A DNA stretch of 57,479 bases from the NCBI RefSeq assembly GCF_907165215.1, contig NZ_CAJRAY010000024.1:96266-153744 (forward strand), given 5' to 3'. Positions 8,601 through 16,762 of the stretch are shown here, piece after piece. The translations under genes were made by a program, and so were the position numbers. The DNA comes from Thermobacillus xylanilyticus (GTDB lineage: Bacteria; Bacillota; Bacilli; Paenibacillales; Paenibacillaceae). Position 1 is the stretch's first letter; every line of letters starts with the position of its first letter. The notes under the pieces are model-generated. The model saw nothing but the letters and a program-made list of their open reading frames with translations, did not search any database and had not been told where the DNA came from.

Positions 8601-9161
8601 ATGGACGTTCTGGAAGCGATCCGCACGCGCCGGTCGTTCGGCCGTGTCAGCCAGGAGAAGGTAGCGCGCGAGACGATCGAGGCGATTCTCGAGGCGGCCA
8701 ACTGGGCGCCGAGCCATCACGGCACGGAACCGTGGCGGTTCCGCGTCATGACGGGCGAAGGACGCGGCGTGCTGGCGAAGGCTTACGGCGATATCGCCGT
8801 GCTCGGCGCTTCGGAGGAGGAGCGGGAGACGGTCCGCGCCAAGGCGGAGGCGAAGGCGTACCGCGCGCCGGTCGTCATCGCGGTGTCGGCGCTGCCGTCC
8901 GATGCGCCGAAGGTCGTGCGCGCCGAGGAATTCGCGGCGACGCATGCGGCCGTGCAGAATCTGCTGCTGGCGGCGCATGCGCTCGGGCTGGCCGCGATCT
9001 GGCGGACCGGCGAGCCGATGTACCATCCGCTCATGAAGCAGGCGCTCGGCCTCGCGGAAGCTGAGGAGCTCGTCGGCCTCATCTACCTGGGCAAGCCGGC
9101 AGCGCCGCTCCCCGAGGGCAAGCGCAGGCCGGCCGCGGAGAAGACGGTCTGGCTGTCCTGA
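8601..9161 (+). CDS. Nitroreductase family protein
   Basis: 186 residues from ATG 8601 with GAGAGGAG upstream. The N-terminal pattern AIRTRRSFGRVSQEKV and EAANWAPSHHGTEPWRF is the FMN-binding signature of small nitroreductases of the YdjA/TM1586 type, and the C-terminal part has GLAAIWRTGEPMYHPLMK. Such enzymes are homodimeric FMN proteins that reduce nitro-compounds or quinones with NAD(P)H. It follows the ZIP gene by 28 bp and may be co-transcribed. The physiological substrate cannot be told from sequence. Confidence 0.87.
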   Translation: MDVLEAIRTRRSFGRVSQEKVARETIEAILEAANWAPSHHGTEPWRFRVMTGEGRGVLAKAYGDIAVLGASEEERETVRAKAEAKAYRAPVVIAVSALPSDAPKVVRAEEFAATHAAVQNLLLAAHALGLAAIWRTGEPMYHPLMKQALGLAEAEELVGLIYLGKPAAPLPEGKRRPAAEKTVWLS

Positions 9162-9221
9162 GCGGGCGCGGCGGATACGGGGAAGCGTGCATGGTCGCGC
9201 AAAAAAAATGGGACGCGTGCA

Positions 9222-9250
9222 TTGACTTCCCCTTCTTTTCATGCGAAAAT
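9222..9250 (+). promoter_or_regulatory. Promoter of the LacI-sugar cluster
   Basis: TTGACT (9222-9227) and GAAAAT (9245-9250) spaced by 17 bp, 66 bp before the lacI-type start. Confidence 0.55.
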
Positions 9251-9264
9251 GTACGCGCGTACAT
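9249..9264. promoter_or_regulatory. LacI-family operator
   Basis: ATGTACGC-GCGTACAT, a perfect 16-bp palindrome with a central CG, the usual form of LacI/GalR operators. It begins in the -10 hexamer and covers the start point, so binding would block transcription. Autoregulation by the protein encoded at 9316 is inferred. Confidence 0.65.
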
Positions 9265-9315
9265 TACGTCATCAACAGGCGTGTGAAGGATTTCATTCGG
9301 GAGGGAAGGCGCAAC

Positions 9316-10344
9316 GTGGCATCCCGCAAGGAAGTGGCCGAACTGGCAGGCGTCTCGGAAGCGACGGTCTCGCGCGTGCTGAACGGTGTCGGCCCGGTGC
9401 GGGAAGAGACGCGGCAGCGGGTGCTGGAAGCGGCCCGCAAGCTCAACTATCAGATCCACGCCCTGGCGGCCAGTTTCGCGCGGGGCCGGAGCGGCAATCT
9501 CGGCGTCGTGCTGCCGCATGTGCCGAAGGTGCGGCTGTTCTCCACGTACTATTTCTCCGAGATGCTGGACGGCATCGGCGAGGCGGTGCGCGAGCGCGGC
9601 ATGGGGCTGCTCCTCCTGTACCGCAGGCCGCAGGAGCCGTTCGACTACGTGCCGCTGTTCCGCTCGGTCAGGATCGACGCCTGCATCGTGCTCGGGGCGA
9701 GCAGCCTGCCGGAGGAAGAGGCGGGCATCCGGGCGATGGCGGACGAGGGGCTGCCGTTCTGCATGATCGACCATCGTTCCGGCGACGGCCGGGCAAGCTC
9801 GGTCTGCGCGGCGCACGAGGAAGGCAGCCGGCGCGCGGTGCAGCATTTGATTGAGAGCGGTTACAGAAAAATCGGTTTTCTCAACGGTTCGCCGTGGTAT
9901 TCACCAAGCAGGGAGCGGGAGGCCGGCTATATGCGGGCTCTGCGGGAGGCGGGCCTTGCGCCGGACCCGAAGCGGATGTTCGCCGGCAATTACAGCCGCA
10001 CAAGCGGCCGCCGCGCGGCGGAGGACGTGTACGCCCGGCTGCGCGATCTGGACGCGATATTCGTCGCGAACGACCGGATGGCGATCGGGCTGATGCAGGC
10101 GCTGCGCGAACGCGGTGTCCGGGTGCCGGACGATCTCGCAATCGTCGGCTGCGACGACTCGGACGCGGCCGCCATGGTGGACCCGCCCCTGACTTCCGTC
10201 CGCGTGCCGTTCGGCGCGATGGGACGGACCGCCGCGGAGCGGCTGCTGGACCGGCTGCCCGACTGGCGGGGAACGGAATCCGTGTTCCACGAGACGCTGG
10301 CTACGGAGCTCGTCGTACGCGAGTCTTCCGCGCCGCGCTCGTAG
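9316..10344 (+). CDS. LacI family transcriptional regulator
   Basis: 342 residues from GTG 9316. An ATG at 9241 is in frame but lies upstream of, and its reading includes, the operator and untranslated leader; GAGGGAAGG 7 nt before the GTG fixes the start. The helix-turn-helix and hinge helix are classical: SRKEVAELAGVSEATVSRVL, then NGVGPVREETRQRVLEAARK. A periplasmic-binding-protein-like domain follows (LGVVLPHVP ... AIFVANDRMAIGLMQAL ... DLAIVGCDDSDAAAMVDPPL), with an Asp-rich sugar-contact region. It heads the cluster of two sugar oxidoreductases and ThuA, whose inducer it probably senses. Confidence 0.92.
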   Translation: MASRKEVAELAGVSEATVSRVLNGVGPVREETRQRVLEAARKLNYQIHALAASFARGRSGNLGVVLPHVPKVRLFSTYYFSEMLDGIGEAVRERGMGLLLLYRRPQEPFDYVPLFRSVRIDACIVLGASSLPEEEAGIRAMADEGLPFCMIDHRSGDGRASSVCAAHEEGSRRAVQHLIESGYRKIGFLNGSPWYSPSREREAGYMRALREAGLAPDPKRMFAGNYSRTSGRRAAEDVYARLRDLDAIFVANDRMAIGLMQALRERGVRVPDDLAIVGCDDSDAAAMVDPPLTSVRVPFGAMGRTAAERLLDRLPDWRGTESVFHETLATELVVRESSAPRS

Positions 10345-10408
10345 AAACGTCCGGCGCCATGCGCCCGGACCTTCATACAACTTTATCCCCGTGGGAGGAG
10401 TGATCCGC

Positions 10409-11569
10409 ATGAAGCAGTACAACATCGGCATGGTCGGGTACAAATTCATGGGCAAGGCGCACAGCCACGCCTACAAGGAAGTGCCGATGGCGTTCCCCGG
10501 TACGCCGGTTCCGGTCATGAAGGCGATCTGCGGCCGGAACAAGGCCGGCGTCGAGCAGGCGGCCGCCCAGTTCGGCTGGGAGTCGGCGGTCACCGACTGG
10601 CGCGAGCTGGTGCAGCGCGATGACATCGACATCGTCGACATCAACGCGCCGTCGGACGCGCACAAGGAAATTGCCGTCGCGGCCGCCAAGGCGGGCAAGC
10701 ACGTGTTCTGCGAGAAGCCGCTGGCGCTGAATCTCGCCGACGCGCGCGAGATGCTGCAGGCCGCCGAAGAAGCCGGCGTCAAGCACATGGTCAGCTTCAA
10801 CTACCGGTTCGCTCCGGCTGTTCAGCTCGCGAAGAAGCTGGTGCAGGAAGGGCGGCTCGGCCGGATCTATCACTTCCGCGCATGGTTCCTGCAGGACTGG
10901 ATCATCGACCCGGACTTCCCGCTCGTCTGGCGGCTGGACAAGAACGTGGCCGGCTCCGGGGCGCACGGCGACCTGGGCGCGCATCTGATCGACCTTGCGC
11001 ATTTCCTTATCGGGGATATCGAGGAGGTCGTCGGCATGAGCGAGACGTTCATCAAGGAGCGCCCGCTGCCGTCCTCGATGACCGGCCTCAGCGCGAAGGG
11101 CGACGCTTCCGCGCCGAAAGGCGAGGTAACGGTCGACGACGCGACGCTGTTCCTCGCGCGGTTCGCAAACGGAGCGCTCGGCAGTTTCGAGGCGACGCGC
11201 TTCGCGCCCGGCCACCGGTGCACGAACGCGTTCGAGATCAACGGTTCGAAGGGCAGCGTGAAGTTCGATTTCGAGCGGATGAACGAGCTGCAGGTTTACT
11301 TCACGGACGACGCGGAAGATGTGCAGGGCTTCCGGCGCGTCATGGCGACCGACGCGGCGCACGCGTACATGGACGCCTGGTGGCCGGCCGGACACTCGAT
11401 CGGCTACGGCCAGACGTTCACGCATGTCATCGTTGAACTGCTGAACGCGATCGAAGAAGGCCGCCAGCCGGTGCCGAACTTTGCCGACGGGGTGAAATGC
11501 CAGGCGGTGCTCGAGGCGGTCGAGAAGTCGGTGGATGAGCGCCGCTGGGTGAAGATCAGCGAAATGTAA
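10409..11569 (+). CDS. Gfo/Idh/MocA family oxidoreductase (first)
   Basis: 386 residues from ATG 10409, preceded by GGGAGGAG at 10393. The Rossmann start is IGMVGYKFMGKAHSHAY and the family motif EKP is in VFCEKPLALNLADA, where the Lys is catalytic. The C-terminal alpha/beta domain includes GSGAHGDLGAHLIDLAHFLIG, containing the Asp and His of the active site. Members oxidise or reduce sugars and polyols with NAD(P), often making 3-keto intermediates. Operon position with ThuA and a second family member points to a keto-sugar pathway. The exact substrate is unknown. Confidence 0.9.
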   Translation: MKQYNIGMVGYKFMGKAHSHAYKEVPMAFPGTPVPVMKAICGRNKAGVEQAAAQFGWESAVTDWRELVQRDDIDIVDINAPSDAHKEIAVAAAKAGKHVFCEKPLALNLADAREMLQAAEEAGVKHMVSFNYRFAPAVQLAKKLVQEGRLGRIYHFRAWFLQDWIIDPDFPLVWRLDKNVAGSGAHGDLGAHLIDLAHFLIGDIEEVVGMSETFIKERPLPSSMTGLSAKGDASAPKGEVTVDDATLFLARFANGALGSFEATRFAPGHRCTNAFEINGSKGSVKFDFERMNELQVYFTDDAEDVQGFRRVMATDAAHAYMDAWWPAGHSIGYGQTFTHVIVELLNAIEEGRQPVPNFADGVKCQAVLEAVEKSVDERRWVKISEM

Positions 11570-11608
11570 TCGGAACGTTGCGCTGGACAGAAGAGAAAGG
11601 GGAACCTC

Positions 11609-12334
11609 ATGAAAAAAGCGTTGATCGTATGGGGCGGCTGGATGGGCCACGAGCCGGACCAGGCCGCGGAACATTTCCGGGGCATCCTGGAGAAGGAAGG
11701 ATTTTCCGTCGAAGTGTCGGATACGCTGGAGGCTTTTGCGGACAAGGAAAAATTGATGTCGCTTGACCTGATCATCCCGATCTGGACGATGGGCAAGATT
11801 CCGAAGCGCTACGTGCGGAACGTGTCGGAGGCGGTGCAGAGCGGCGTCGGCCTCGCGGGCTGCCACGGCGGCATGTGCGACGCGTTCCGCGAGAACGTGG
11901 ACTGGCAGTTCATGACCGGCGGCAACTGGGTCGCCCATCCGGGCAACGACGGCGTCGAATACCTCGTCAAGATCAAACATTCGTCGAGTCCGCTGACGGC
12001 GGGCATCCAGGACTTCACGGTGAAGAGCGAGCAGTACTATCTGCATGTGGATCCCGCGGTCGAAGTGCTGGCCGTCACGCAGTTCCCGACCGTCCCCGGC
12101 CCGCATGAGCTGAACGGTCCCGTGGACATGCCGGTCGTCTGGACGAAGCGCTGGGGCGTCGGCCGCGTCTACTACTGTTCGCTCGGCCACGTGGCGAGCG
12201 TGCTCCGCATGCCGGAAGTGACGGAGCTGATGCGCCGCGGTTTCCTGTGGGCGGCGGAAGGCAAGGAGCTTTACGGCAGCACCAACCCGGTGATTTACAC
12301 CAGCTACACGGGCATGGGCGACAGTCCGGACTGA
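11609..12334 (+). CDS. ThuA domain protein (trehalose utilisation type)
   Basis: 241 residues from ATG 11609 with AGAAAGGGG upstream. It has the ThuA start KKALIVWGGWMGHEPDQAAE, the GLAGCHGGMCDAF segment that resembles the nucleophile elbow of class I glutamine-amidotransferase-like folds, and GGNWVAHPGND. ThuA in Rhizobium acts in trehalose/sucrose use with ThuB, a Gfo/Idh/MocA dehydrogenase, in the 3-keto-sugar route. The same pairing is seen here, with a Gfo/Idh/MocA gene on each side, so it probably processes the keto-sugar product. No signal peptide is present. Confidence 0.88.
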   Translation: MKKALIVWGGWMGHEPDQAAEHFRGILEKEGFSVEVSDTLEAFADKEKLMSLDLIIPIWTMGKIPKRYVRNVSEAVQSGVGLAGCHGGMCDAFRENVDWQFMTGGNWVAHPGNDGVEYLVKIKHSSSPLTAGIQDFTVKSEQYYLHVDPAVEVLAVTQFPTVPGPHELNGPVDMPVVWTKRWGVGRVYYCSLGHVASVLRMPEVTELMRRGFLWAAEGKELYGSTNPVIYTSYTGMGDSPD

Positions 12335-12415
12335 ATCCGGCGGCTGGCGGGCTGACGGGCTGACGGGAGCATCGAAGGCACCAACACTCGACACGGAAAG
12401 AAGGAAAGTTCGGCT

Positions 12416-13516
12416 ATGGACAAAGTGAAAGCCGGCATCATCGGCACCGGCAACATCAGCGGGATTTATTTTCAGAACGGCAGCCGGTTTGAATCGCTCG
12501 AGATTGTGGCCTGCGCGGACATCGACGTCGAGCGGGCGATCGCCAAGGGCGCGGAATACGGCGTGCGCGGCTGCTCCGTCGAAGAGCTGCTCGCCGATCC
12601 GGAGATTGAGATGGTCATCAACCTGACGATTCCGAAGGCGCACGCGCCGGTGAGTCTGCAGGCGCTCGAGGCCGGCAAGCACGTGTACGTGGAGAAGCCG
12701 CTGGCGGTGACCTGCGGGGAAGGCCGCGAGGTGCTGGAACTGGCCGGACGCAAGGGGCTGCTCGTCGGCAGCGCGCCCGACACGTTCCTGGGCGGCGGCA
12801 TCCAGACCTGCATCAAGCTGATCGAGGAAGGGGCGATCGGCACGCCGATCGGCGCGACGGCGTTCATGATGAGCGGCGGCCACGAGTCGTGGCATCCGTC
12901 GCCGGAGTTCTACTATCAGGCCGGCGGCGGGCCGATGTTCGACATGGGGCCGTACTATCTGACGGCGCTCGTCGCGATGCTCGGCCCGATCCGGCGCGTC
13001 ACCGGCTCGGCGCGCATCTCGTTCCCGGAGCGGACGATCACGAGCCAGCCGAAAGCCGGAACGGTCATTCCGGTCGAAGTGCCGACGCACATCGCCGGCG
13101 TCATCGACTTTGAATCGGGACCGGTCGCCACGATCATTACAAGCTTCGACGTGAAGGGCGGCTCGACGCTGCCGCGCATCGAAGTGTACGGCAGCGACGG
13201 GACGCTCGTCGTGCCGGACCCGAACACGTTCGGCGGTCCGGTGCTGTTGTCCCGAGCCGGCGCGCGCGAATGGATTGAAGTGCCGCTCACCCACGGCTAC
13301 ACGGGCAATTCGCGCGGCGTCGGCGCCGCCGACATGGCGAAGGCGATCCGCACGGGCCGGCCGTATCGCGCGAACGGCGCGCTCGCGTACCACGTGCTCG
13401 AGGCGATGCACGGCTTCCACGCGGCGTCGGAGGAAGGCCGGCATTACGTCATGGTGAGCACCTGCGCGAAGCCCGCGCCGCTGCCGGCCGGATTGCCGGA
13501 ATTCACGCTGGACTGA
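12416..13516 (+). CDS. Gfo/Idh/MocA family oxidoreductase (second)
   Basis: 366 residues from ATG 12416, with AGAAGGAAAG upstream. N-terminal NAD-binding motif [13 protein letters not shown] and catalytic [14 protein letters not shown]. The substrate domain has [22 protein letters not shown], in which the usual Asp-x-Gly-x-His is replaced by DMGPYY, as in several members of this superfamily. It is the last gene of the LacI-ThuA cluster. The two oxidoreductases differ widely in sequence, so they probably act on different steps rather than being a recent duplication. Confidence 0.9.
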   Translation: MDKVKAGIIGTGNISGIYFQNGSRFESLEIVACADIDVERAIAKGAEYGVRGCSVEELLADPEIEMVINLTIPKAHAPVSLQALEAGKHVYVEKPLAVTCGEGREVLELAGRKGLLVGSAPDTFLGGGIQTCIKLIEEGAIGTPIGATAFMMSGGHESWHPSPEFYYQAGGGPMFDMGPYYLTALVAMLGPIRRVTGSARISFPERTITSQPKAGTVIPVEVPTHIAGVIDFESGPVATIITSFDVKGGSTLPRIEVYGSDGTLVVPDPNTFGGPVLLSRAGAREWIEVPLTHGYTGNSRGVGAADMAKAIRTGRPYRANGALAYHVLEAMHGFHAASEEGRHYVMVSTCAKPAPLPAGLPEFTLD

Positions 13517-13635
13517 ATTTTGGACAAGCGACCAGGAGGGCTGTTCCTGATCGGCTTTCTTGGCGTCCTGGACCGTCGGGGTGCGGATTGGCGCAAAAAT
13601 TGCCGCCATTCCGCCCGAAAAGGCAAAGTCGACGC

Positions 13636-13757
13636 GAATAGGCGCAGAATCTTCTTCTGATTCCGGGGAACCGGCCGATTTCGCGCCAATTTTCCGGAAT
13701 AGAAGCAGAATTTTTCTCTGTTTCGGGTGAATGCCGAAAATTCGGCCCGATAAGCGA
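13636..13757. repeat. Two tandem 61-bp units, each with a short palindrome
   Basis: Unit A starts at 13636 and unit B at 13697; both begin GAATAG. 27 of the first 35 bases are identical. Each has an imperfect palindrome at the same place: CAGAATCTTCTTCTG (13645-13659) and CAGAATTTTTCTCTG (13706-13720). The right ends diverge. Confidence 0.65.
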
Positions 13758-13781
13758 AGCAGCTTCGCTTATCGGGCCGAA
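13741..13781. repeat. 20-bp perfect inverted repeat (hairpin)
   Basis: TTCGGCCCGATAAGCGAAGC, one A, then its exact reverse complement. The stem is very stable in RNA on either strand. There is no T-run on either side, so it is not a standard intrinsic terminator, though it could stop or protect both convergent transcripts. Confidence 0.8.
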
Positions 13782-13819
13782 CTACTTGGAAGGGGTTGAT
13801 CTCCACGCGCGCCAAGGCC

Positions 13820-14239
13820 TCAACGCGCGCGCAGCGCCCGCCATCTCTTGTACTGGTAGTAGATCGTGCAGCCGATGCAATAGCCCGCCAGGGCGGCCAG
13901 CGCGGCCAGTCCGACCATGCCGGAGGCGATGTGTCCCGGCCAGCTCCAGCCGGCGAGATGGAACACGGACGACAGGCCGAGCAGCAGCACGGCGATCGTC
14001 TGGTTGAACCTGGCAAGCTCCGCCGCCTGCGTCTCGGACCGCCTCAGCCGCTCGTCCGCCAGCGCCGACCGGGCGAGAAGAATGAACAGGCTCGCCTGCG
14101 GGCCGAACGCAAGGCCGGCAAGCTGGATGAGGAACAGGGCGTAGATCCACCACGGCTGCTGAGAGGCCAGCGCGATGACGACGAACAGGACGATGCCGGC
14201 CTGATTCGCTTTGATCAGGGGAAGCGGGATTTCCATCAT
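13820..14239 (-). CDS. DUF4395 family membrane protein
   Basis: 139 residues from ATG 14239, with AAGGAGGT 6 nt upstream; an adjacent second ATG is less well spaced. Four hydrophobic helices: residues ~14-24, 29-43, 81-98 and 105-124. The central ARFNQTIAVLLL stretch, just before the third helix, is the DUF4395 hallmark. The family is found in actinobacteria and Firmicutes and has no assigned function; some members sit beside thioredoxin-fold or rhodanese genes, but none is next to this one. Confidence 0.78.
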   Translation of the reverse strand: MMEIPLPLIKANQAGIVLFVVIALASQQPWWIYALFLIQLAGLAFGPQASLFILLARSALADERLRRSETQAAELARFNQTIAVLLLGLSSVFHLAGWSWPGHIASGMVGLAALAALAGYCIGCTIYYQYKRWRALRAR

Positions 14240-14449
14240 GTCGGGACCTCCTTCCGAAATCCGTAATCCTCAAGCTAAAACCGACCAATCATATCTATCT
14301 GCTCACCATTAAAACGCAGCAGGCGCCGGATGTCAATGAAGGCGGGCGGAAGATCACGGCGGGGAAATGTTTCCGGGCGGGGGCGCATATGCTGGGATGA
14401 GGAAGCCGTCGGACGGGCGGCTGGCGGCCAGACAGCGGAGGTGACGCGA

Positions 14450-15511
14450 ATGGCGAGATGGGGAAGACGCGGCATCGCGCATTGGCTCGGCGCGCTCTTG
14501 CCGGGAAGGCGCGGCGTCATGCGCATCCGCCGGCGCAGAGGATGGCGCCGGCCCGGCGCGGGCGGACGATTTGCCGCCGGCAGCCGTCCGGCCTCGGGGG
14601 GCCGGTTCGTCTCCGGAAACCGGCCCGCATCGGGCGGCCATTTTGTCGCGGGCGGCCGGACCGCTCTGTTCGCCCGTCCGGCGCGGCGCGAACGGCATCG
14701 CCGGCCCGCCGGGACGCGAATGCGCGTCAGCTCAAAGCCTCCCCGCCGGGAAAGACGGAAGCTCGGCGGAATGCGGCTGTTCCTGATCGTCTTCCTGTCT
14801 TTCTGCGTGTTCGTGACCGCCGCGTTCGTCTATGTGGAGCGCAATCTCCGCCCGCCGCTCATGCATGTCGCCACGATGCGGGTGAAGCAGATCGTGACGC
14901 GGGCGATCAACGAGGCGATCAGCAATCATGTGGCGAGCCATGCGAACGCGGAACGGCTCGTGGAATGGCAGAAAAGCGAAGACGGACGGGTGTCCGGCTT
15001 CATGCTGAACTATGCCGAGCACATGCGCATCACTTCCGAGACGATCGAGACGGTTCAGCGGACGCTGAACGAAATCAAACATGTGCCCGAGCACATCCCG
15101 ATCGGCCAGGCGATCGGCAGCGCGGTCATCGCGTCGTTCGGACCGCGCATGCCCGTGCGCTTCGAACCCGTGGGCGCGGCGAAGGTGGAACTCGGCACGC
15201 GCCAGCGGGACGCGGGCATCAACATGATTCTCGTGGAAGTGTATATCCGGATTACAGCCGAAATGGCCATCATCATTCCGTTCGATACGCAGCCGGAGAC
15301 GGTCGTGACGGAAATTCCGATCTCTTATCTGCTCGTCGTCGGCGACGTGCCGATGTACTATTACGACAACAAGGGCAATCCATCCGGATCAACGGCCGAT
15401 CACGCGCCGAATATCGCGCTGCCGCTGCCGGAACCGGACAAAGAAACCTCCGGCGAGGCGCATGACGAGACCGGAACCGGAAACGAAGACGCCGTGCCGG
15501 AGGAATCGTGA
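14450..15511 (+). CDS. yunB: Sporulation protein YunB
   Basis: 353 residues from ATG 14450 with GGAGGTG 6 nt upstream; an in-frame ATG at 14330 lacks a ribosome site. After a strongly basic N-terminal region (~115 residues) comes one TM helix (LFLIVFLSFCVFVTAAFVYV), then the YunB domain (MRVKQIVTRAINEAI; IPIGQAIGSAVIASFGPRMP; ITAEMAIIIPFDTQPETV) and an acidic tail. B. subtilis YunB is ~250 residues, so the Arg/Gly-rich N-terminal extension, including three 12-residue repeats, is extra. YunB is a sigma-E-dependent sporulation protein. The neighbours lytH-like, lipA and yutD match the B. subtilis yun/yut region. Confidence 0.87.
   Translation: MARWGRRGIAHWLGALLPGRRGVMRIRRRRGWRRPGAGGRFAAGSRPASGGRFVSGNRPASGGHFVAGGRTALFARPARRERHRRPAGTRMRVSSKPPRRERRKLGGMRLFLIVFLSFCVFVTAAFVYVERNLRPPLMHVATMRVKQIVTRAINEAISNHVASHANAERLVEWQKSEDGRVSGFMLNYAEHMRITSETIETVQRTLNEIKHVPEHIPIGQAIGSAVIASFGPRMPVRFEPVGAAKVELGTRQRDAGINMILVEVYIRITAEMAIIIPFDTQPETVVTEIPISYLLVVGDVPMYYYDNKGNPSGSTADHAPNIALPLPEPDKETSGEAHDETGTGNEDAVPEES
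14561..14668 (+). repeat. Three 36-bp in-frame repeats in yunB
   Basis: They encode GGRFAAGSRPAS, GGRFVSGNRPAS and GGHFVAGGRTAL (YunB residues 38-73). The third copy is the most diverged. Confidence 0.8.
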
Positions 15512-15530
15512 GAAAAAGATCCGCGGCCGT

Positions 15531-16616
15531 TCACCACTTGTACGTGCCGTTCCGTATCCGCTGCCAGTCCTCGCGCTCCCATTTTTTCAGCAGCGGGTAA
15601 GGATCGAACGCCCACTCGACGAGACCGCGATCGCGGTACAGGCCGAAATGGAGATGGGGCGGGAACTTGCCCGACGTGCCCGGCTTGCCGTAGCCGGAGC
15701 TGCCGACCCAGCCGATGACCTGGCCCGGCTTCACGATGTCGCCGGGCTTCAGGTTTTTGTCGTACCCGGACAGATGGGCGAAATAGTGATACACATTGTC
15801 AATGTCCCGGATGCCGATCCGCCAGCCGCCGAACCGGTTCCATCCTTTCGTCTCGACGACGCCGTAGCAGGTGCTGCGGACGGGCACGCCGTAGTCTGCG
15901 AAAATGTCCGTCCCCTCGTGAATCCGGTAGCCGCCCCAGCCCCGCGCCGCTCCCCAGGTGTCCCGATACGAGTAGTCGGCGCGGACGGGCAGCGGGAACG
16001 CGTGATCGTCGAGATCGAGCCGGTCGAAGGCGGCGTACAGCGCGGAAAACTGCAGGACGCGTTGGACTGCGCGGGTGTTGTGGTAATATTCCCACAGCCC
16101 GATGGCGAAATCGTCTTCCGCCGTGCCGGATTTGAGCAACTGCTGCGCGACCGTCCAGAGGATGTCCTCGTCATCCGTCCGGTCGGCGCGTCCGTCGCCG
16201 TTGCCGTCCAGGCCGATGCCGCCGAAATGGCGGATGACCGCCGGATTCGTCTCGTTCTCGTCCGGGTTCAGCTCGCCCGCCCACCGTTCGGGCGGCACAT
16301 AGATGGCGATCAGACCGCGCGGCTGCGGTCGTGATTTCGGACGAGCCTTCGTCAGCGTCCGCTCGTACTGATCGATGGCGGCCAGATGGTGCCAGGGGAT
16401 GCCGGTCAGCATGCTGATCCGGTCGAACAGCGCGCGGCGTTCGGCATAGACGTCGCGCTCCGGCGTCACCTTGCCGGCCGCGGGCGCCGCCTGGGCGGCG
16501 GGACCGGCCGCGGCGGCAAAAAGCGCCAGGGAAGCGCAGGCTGCGGCGATGCGCCGAACGGCCCGCAATGCCGTGTCGAACCGGCTCCCCGCGCCTCTCC
16601 GCGTCAACCGAAGCAT
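15531..16616 (-). CDS. M23 metallopeptidase, LytH-like
   Basis: 361 residues. A hydrophobic N-terminal segment ending near residue 44 (AAAAGPAAQAA) is a probable signal peptide or anchor. Residues ~135-150 have an EF-hand-like loop (GLDGNGDGRADRTDDE). The M23 domain lies at ~225-340 with zinc ligands H233 and D237 (RIHEGTD) and the HLHF motif (H321, H323). The position between yunB and lipA is that of lytH (yunA) in B. subtilis, whose product trims tetrapeptides to single L-alanine side chains in spore cortex. Orthology is inferred from position and domain; the B. subtilis protein is of similar size (~320). Divergent from lipA. Confidence 0.85.
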   Translation of the reverse strand: MLRLTRRGAGSRFDTALRAVRRIAAACASLALFAAAAGPAAQAAPAAGKVTPERDVYAERRALFDRISMLTGIPWHHLAAIDQYERTLTKARPKSRPQPRGLIAIYVPPERWAGELNPDENETNPAVIRHFGGIGLDGNGDGRADRTDDEDILWTVAQQLLKSGTAEDDFAIGLWEYYHNTRAVQRVLQFSALYAAFDRLDLDDHAFPLPVRADYSYRDTWGAARGWGGYRIHEGTDIFADYGVPVRSTCYGVVETKGWNRFGGWRIGIRDIDNVYHYFAHLSGYDKNLKPGDIVKPGQVIGWVGSSGYGKPGTSGKFPPHLHFGLYRDRGLVEWAFDPYPLLKKWEREDWQRIRNGTYKW

Positions 16617-16660
16617 AGCGTTCCATCGCCTCCTTGTCCTCCGTTAGCATCTGCAGATCA

Positions 16661-16688
16661 TTGGTTTTTATCCGAATCGTGTTATAAT
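16661..16688 (+). promoter_or_regulatory. Promoter of lipA
   Basis: TTGGTT (16661-16666) and a consensus TATAAT (16683-16688) with a 16-bp spacer, 75 bp before the ATG. Confidence 0.6.
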
Positions 16689-16762
16689 AAGAAAGATTAT
16701 GGCTCCACTCTAGCAAGGGTCTGGGACTGCGGTCCCGCCCGTAAGGAAAGCGGGGATCCCCC

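Larger units (their letters stand above)
13517..13819. other. Convergent gap with a repeat array and long hairpin
   Basis: 303 bases between the converging oxidoreductase and DUF4395 genes. No credible gene. It holds two copies of a ~61-bp repeat (13636, 13697), each with a 15-bp palindrome, and a 41-bp near-perfect inverted repeat (13741-13781). The bases before 13636 show only weak likeness to the repeat unit. Confidence 0.7.

Noticed and set aside
9241-9315. ATG at 9241 as the LacI regulator start
   Set aside because: This would put the operator inside the coding region and has no ribosome site; the GTG at 9316 follows GAGGGAAGG.
10373-13609. A ~1080-codon antisense frame opposite the sugar cluster
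   Set aside because: Runs through three recognised genes, with composition typical of a complement frame and no ribosome site.
13741-13781. Intrinsic terminator
   Set aside because: The stem is ideal, but no T-run follows on either strand, so it is listed as a repeat.
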